64,000 bases of DNA from NCBI GenBank assembly GCA_963800475.1, contig CAWDAZ010000006.1, forward strand, positions 372,001-436,000, written 5' to 3'. Position 1 is the first letter of the stretch. Each line of letters starts with the position of its first letter. Origin of the DNA: Palsa-465 sp963800475 (GTDB taxonomy: Bacteria > Actinomycetota > Thermoleophilia > Solirubrobacterales > Solirubrobacteraceae). Below the pieces are notes generated by a model, which searched no databases, was not told where the DNA came from, and worked only from the letters and a program-made list of their open reading frames with translations. Both the position numbers and the translations under genes were made by a program. Shown here piece after piece: positions 57,560 to 64,000 of the stretch.

Positions 57560-58246
57560 ATGAACCGAGACCAGAAAGCAGCAGTAGTCGAAGAGCTTGC
57601 GGAGCAGATCCGCGACGCCGAGGCGATCTTCGCGGTCGACTACCGGGGCATCTCGGTGTCCGACGCCGCCGAGCTTCGCTCGCGGCTGCGGGACGCCGGC
57701 GCCCGGTTCAGGATCGTCAAGAACTCGCTCACCGAGCGCGCCAGCGACAAGGCGGGCACCGAGTCACTCAAGGAGCTGCTCGAGGGCCCGACCGCGCTGA
57801 CGTTCGTGGCCGGCGATCCCGCGCTCGCGGCGAAGGCGCTGAACGACCTGGCGCGGGCACTCGGGACGCTCGAGTTCAAGGGTGGGCTGATGGACGGCTC
57901 GCCGCTCACCGCCGACGAGATCCGCTCGATCGCGCGGCTGCCGGCGCGGGATGTCCTGAACGGTCAGCTGGTCGGGGTTATCTCCTCGCCGCTGACGGGG
58001 CTGGTGCGGACTCTGAACGCACTCGTCTCCGGTCTGGCGATCCAGCTGGGTCAGATTGCCGAGCAGGGGCTTGTGTCAGGCGAGGCACCCCCTGCCTCTG
58101 AGGCAGGGCGCGAGGAAGCCCAGGACGAAACCGAAGCTGCCGGCGACGCGACTGCCTCCGAGGCAGAGGACGCCTCGCCCGAAGAAGCGCCTCAGGCATC
58201 TGCCGATGAGCAACCCGAGCCGGAAGCCGCGGCTCGAAGCGACTGA
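57560..58246 (+). CDS. rplJ: 50S ribosomal protein L10 with acidic C-terminal tail
   Basis: 228 residues from ATG 57560, preceded by GGAG. Residues 1-175 are L10: AIFAVDYRGISVSDAAELRS, FRIVKNSLTERASDKAG, SPLTGLVRTLNALVSGLAIQ. The last 50 residues are an extra Glu/Ala-rich tail (EEAQDETEAAGDATASEAED). The upstream GTG at 57506 would lie inside the attenuator and is rejected. It forms the L10-L12 stalk base. Confidence 0.95.
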   Translation: MNRDQKAAVVEELAEQIRDAEAIFAVDYRGISVSDAAELRSRLRDAGARFRIVKNSLTERASDKAGTESLKELLEGPTALTFVAGDPALAAKALNDLARALGTLEFKGGLMDGSPLTADEIRSIARLPARDVLNGQLVGVISSPLTGLVRTLNALVSGLAIQLGQIAEQGLVSGEAPPASEAGREEAQDETEAAGDATASEAEDASPEEAPQASADEQPEPEAAARSD

Positions 58247-58291
58247 AACTGAAGCCTCCGACGGCGACGCGGAGGAAGCTAAGGAGGAAGC

Positions 58292-58675
58292 ATGACCACC
58301 ACTCAGGAATGGATCGACGAGCTCAAGGGCATCTCGGTGCTCGAGCTCTCGGAGCGCATCAAGGCGCTCGAGGAGACGTTCGGCGTGTCCGCCACCGCGG
58401 TTGCGGCAGCGGCTCCGGCTGCGGCGGGCGCCGCGGCCGACGGCGCGGGCGCTGAGGAGGAGTCGAGCACGGTCGACGTGGTCCTGACCGGTGCCGGTGA
58501 CAAGAAGATCCAGGTGATCAAGGTCGTCCGCGCGGCCACCGGCCTTGGCCTCAAGGAGGCCAAGGCGCTCGTCGACGAGGCCCCCAAGCCGGTCAAGGAG
58601 GGCATCGAGCGCGAGGAGGCCGACAAGCTCAAGTCTGAGCTCGAAGAGGCCGGCGCGAGCGTCGAACTCAAGTAG
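58292..58675 (+). CDS. rplL: 50S ribosomal protein L7/L12
   Basis: 127 residues. N-terminal dimer part (WIDELKGISVLELSERIKAL), Ala-rich hinge and the C-terminal domain (EESSTVDVVLTGAGDKKIQV, VIKVVRAATGLGLKEAKALV) are complete. It binds GTPase factors on the ribosome stalk. 45 bp after rplJ with AAGGAGG-type ribosome site. Confidence 0.97.
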   Translation: MTTTQEWIDELKGISVLELSERIKALEETFGVSATAVAAAAPAAAGAAADGAGAEEESSTVDVVLTGAGDKKIQVIKVVRAATGLGLKEAKALVDEAPKPVKEGIEREEADKLKSELEEAGASVELK

Positions 58676-58683
58676 GCACCTGG

Positions 58684-58719
58684 GCGGGGCTCGTCGCCGA
58701 TCGCCGCGACGAGCCCCGC
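58684..58719 (+). terminator. Strong hairpin after rplL
   Basis: GCGGGGCTCGTCG (58684-58696) pairs exactly with CGACGAGCCCCGC (58707-58719) across a 10-base loop. No T-run follows, so it may terminate partially or stabilise the rplJL transcript. Confidence 0.6.
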
Positions 58720-58817
58720 ACCCGGTTCCGCGCCCGCCCTCACGCCGGGTCTGGGCTGTGCCCTGGTCGAGGTCCAGTGCCTTGATCGGGCGCCAAGCGA
58801 GGTAGGATCGGGCTGCG

Positions 58818-59537
58818 ATGGGACCGAGGCGCATGGCCGCGCTAATCGTGGGGCTCGTCGGGGCGCTCGCCGCGGCGGCACCTCCGGCGCTCGCATTTCC
58901 GGCGAACGGGGGGACCGAGACCGCCACGCTCGCGATGCCTGCTGACGGAACCGGGGTGGCCAGCACCGACCAGCTCCCGGCCAAGGCGACCCAGGCCGAC
59001 ATCACCGTGACGCCGCTCACCGACGAGCAGTTCTTCTCGCAACTCGGCGTTGCGCTGCAGAACAGTCTGTTCTTCGATTTCTCCACCCGGGTGGAGGCGT
59101 GCGTCGTAGTCACCGAGCAGGTCGTCAAGGATCCCAACTTCTTCCCGGCGTACACGATCCCCAAGGACAAGACGCTGCAGACCCTGTTCCTGGCTGCGTG
59201 CCTGCAGACGGCTCTGGAGGTCTCGCTCAAAGAGCAAGCGCAGGCTCGCATCGCCGGAGCCGGCTGCTTGCAGACACCCTTGTTCATGTCGCTCCGGTAC
59301 ACGCGGACGGGCTCGGGCTACAGCGCCCAGGTGGGCCCAACCTCAAAGCGACCGAAGGCGCGCCGGTCCGCGGTCAAGGTGACGTGCCGGCGCACCGCGA
59401 CGGGTCTGAACATCAAGATCAGACCCCGCAAGCGCGGCCAGAAGCTCCGCTCGACCGTTGGCCGGACGCTCGCTCTGGGAGTGGTCAATCCCACCAAGGG
59501 CTCGACGAAGCTTCGGATTTCCTTCACCGCCAAGTAA
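58818..59537 (+). CDS. Secreted protein of unknown function, between rplL and rpoB
   Basis: 239 residues. A signal peptide (MAALIVGLVGALAAAAPPAL then AFA-type cleavage) starts a mature part with conserved-looking cysteines (ACVVVTEQ, AACLQTALE, AGCLQTPLF, VKVTCRRTATG) and a basic C-terminal third (KRPKARRSAVKVTC, IRPRKRGQKLRS). I recognise no family. It is inserted in the rplL-rpoB interval, which is normally without such a gene. The ATG at 58818 is used; 58833 is an alternative. Confidence 0.72.
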   Translation: MGPRRMAALIVGLVGALAAAAPPALAFPANGGTETATLAMPADGTGVASTDQLPAKATQADITVTPLTDEQFFSQLGVALQNSLFFDFSTRVEACVVVTEQVVKDPNFFPAYTIPKDKTLQTLFLAACLQTALEVSLKEQAQARIAGAGCLQTPLFMSLRYTRTGSGYSAQVGPTSKRPKARRSAVKVTCRRTATGLNIKIRPRKRGQKLRSTVGRTLALGVVNPTKGSTKLRISFTAK

Positions 59538-59571
59538 CGCCCGCGGGCAACCTCGCCCACGTTCGCGGGCG
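59538..59571 (+). terminator. Hairpin at the end of the unknown secreted protein gene
   Basis: CGCCCGCG (59538-59545) starting right after the stop pairs with CGCGGGCG (59564-59571). No T-run. It may separate this gene's transcript from rpoB. Confidence 0.5.
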
Positions 59572-59887
59572 AGCTGCTTGACGGCCCGCCCAAAGCGTGC
59601 TAGCGCCGCGCGCCACGTTCCTTGCCGTCCGCCGGATAACCCCCTACACTGCCCCGGTCAGCCAATAGCCGTAGCCGCCCTCGAAGCATGGGCACCGCGC
59701 CACATACGCGGCTTGCCTCGGGCGGGGTCCGTGAGAGCTGATCGGTCCTGCACAGGGCAACGATGCCGTGTGCTATCTTTGGCGGTCGCGCTTCTGTGAG
59801 CTGCCCAGCCCGAATAGGCGGGGCCGGGGTAGGGCTCGCCGGGGTGCAATCTCTGCCTTCCTCTCGACCGCCCGAGGAGTCGCTGTC
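59572..59887. other. rpoB leader/intergenic region
   Basis: 316 bases with no gene. TATCTT (59774-59779) could be a -10 for an rpoB promoter, but no good -35 sits 16-18 bases upstream. GAGGAG (59874-59879) is the rpoB ribosome site. Confidence 0.4.
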
Positions 59888-63535
<3,648 letters not shown>

Positions 63536-63543
63536 GGAACTAC

Positions 63544-64000
63544 ATGATCGACATCAACAACTTCGACGCAATTGAAATCGGCCTGGCCTCGTCCAAGCAG
63601 ATCCGGTCCTGGAGCTCGGGCGAGGTCACGAAGCCGGAGACGATCAACTACCGGACGCTGAAGCCCGAGAAGGACGGGCTGTTCTGCGAGCGGATCTTCG
63701 GTCCGACCAAGGACTGGGAGTGCTACTGCGGCAAGTACAAGCGCGTCCGCTACAAGGGCATCGTGTGCGAGCGCTGCGGCGTCGAGGTGACCCGCTCGAA
63801 GGTTCGCCGCGAGCGCATGGGTCACATCGACCTGGCCGCGCCGGTCTCGCACATCTGGTTCTTCAAGGGTGTCCCGAGCCGGATCGGCTACCTGCTCGAC
63901 ATGGCTCCGAAGGAGCTCGAGAAGGTCCTGTACTTCGCGGCCTCGGTGGTGACCTGGGTCGACGACGAGGCTCGTGCCAAGGACGTCGACTCGCTCGAGA
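63544..64000 (+). CDS. rpoC: DNA-directed RNA polymerase subunit beta' (5' part, cut by window edge)
   Basis: About 152 residues present. ATG 63544 has AAGGA seven bases upstream, 8 bp after rpoB. The sequence IDINNFDAIEIGLASSKQIR, SWSSGEVTKPETINYRTLKP and the zinc-binding CYCGKYKRVRYKGIVCERCG identify the beta' N-terminus. The rest lies beyond the window. Confidence 0.97.
   Translation, partial: MIDINNFDAIEIGLASSKQIRSWSSGEVTKPETINYRTLKPEKDGLFCERIFGPTKDWECYCGKYKRVRYKGIVCERCGVEVTRSKVRRERMGHIDLAAPVSHIWFFKGVPSRIGYLLDMAPKELEKVLYFAASVVTWVDDEARAKDVDSLE

Noticed and set aside
59768..59887. Upstream start for rpoB adding 40 residues
   Set aside because: The extra residues include the promoter-like TATCTT and leader, while TTG 59888 has a Shine-Dalgarno and yields the standard N-terminus.

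Overview
The window is high-GC DNA with frequent GTG/TTG starts, overlapping ATGA and GTGA gene junctions, and several promoters that appear to give leaderless transcripts. The actinobacterial ribosomal/RNA polymerase cluster (rpmG-secE-nusG-rplK-rplA-rplJ-rplL-[unknown gene]-rpoB-rpoC) occupies the right end. Group II truncated haemoglobin, F420-type nitroreductase-fold proteins and a MprAB-like two-component pair are also present. Together these suggest a soil actinomycete, most likely of the Thermoleophilia/Solirubrobacterales (my inference from gene content and codon style, not a database result).

Layout. 1-11.6 kb is an oxidative catabolic or modification island made of three divergent TetR modules: (i) TetR with a secreted PQQ-type propeller and a secreted acetoacetate-decarboxylase-like protein; (ii) TetR with a secreted protein of unknown family, a GMC/cholesterol-oxidase-like flavoenzyme with a four-cysteine cluster, and a desaturase-reductase-ferredoxin fusion; (iii) TetR with a second member of the same unknown secreted family. 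11.7-13.7 kb is a group II intron with its reverse transcriptase. 13.8-15.3 kb is a frameshifted alpha/beta-hydrolase/adenylate cyclase. 15.3-20.5 kb is an integrative element region: palindromes, helix-turn-helix genes, a tyrosine recombinase, two toxin-antitoxin pairs and a 3' fragment of a tRNA-Thr gene that looks like an attachment-site scar. 20.9-31.4 kb holds accessory secreted enzymes (serine hydrolase, propellers, S33 peptidase, sulfatase with its formylglycine-generating enzyme), a HicBA pair, an 85-bp inverted duplication and an IS110 remnant.

31.7-54.9 kb is ordinary chromosomal metabolism, transport and signalling: flavoprotein, DUF6817/Asp-hydroxylase fusion, Zn-alcohol dehydrogenase, truncated haemoglobin, MFS transporter, ABC exporter, SCO1-thioredoxin fusion, response regulator/histidine kinase, acyl-CoA dehydrogenase, SDR, an HxlR regulator and twin HtrA proteases. 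54.9-64 kb is the core transcription/translation cluster.

The most interesting candidate for an undescribed system is the 1-11.6 kb island. A self-contained membrane diiron oxygenase carrying its own electron chain is translationally coupled to a steroid/alcohol-oxidase-like flavoenzyme. These are surrounded by secreted proteins of an unrecognised, duplicated family, each module facing its own TetR repressor. Several genes are visibly broken by single-base frame changes (propeller at 0.9-2.6 kb, cyclase at 13.8-15.3 kb, IS110 remnant), which may be real decay or sequence errors.
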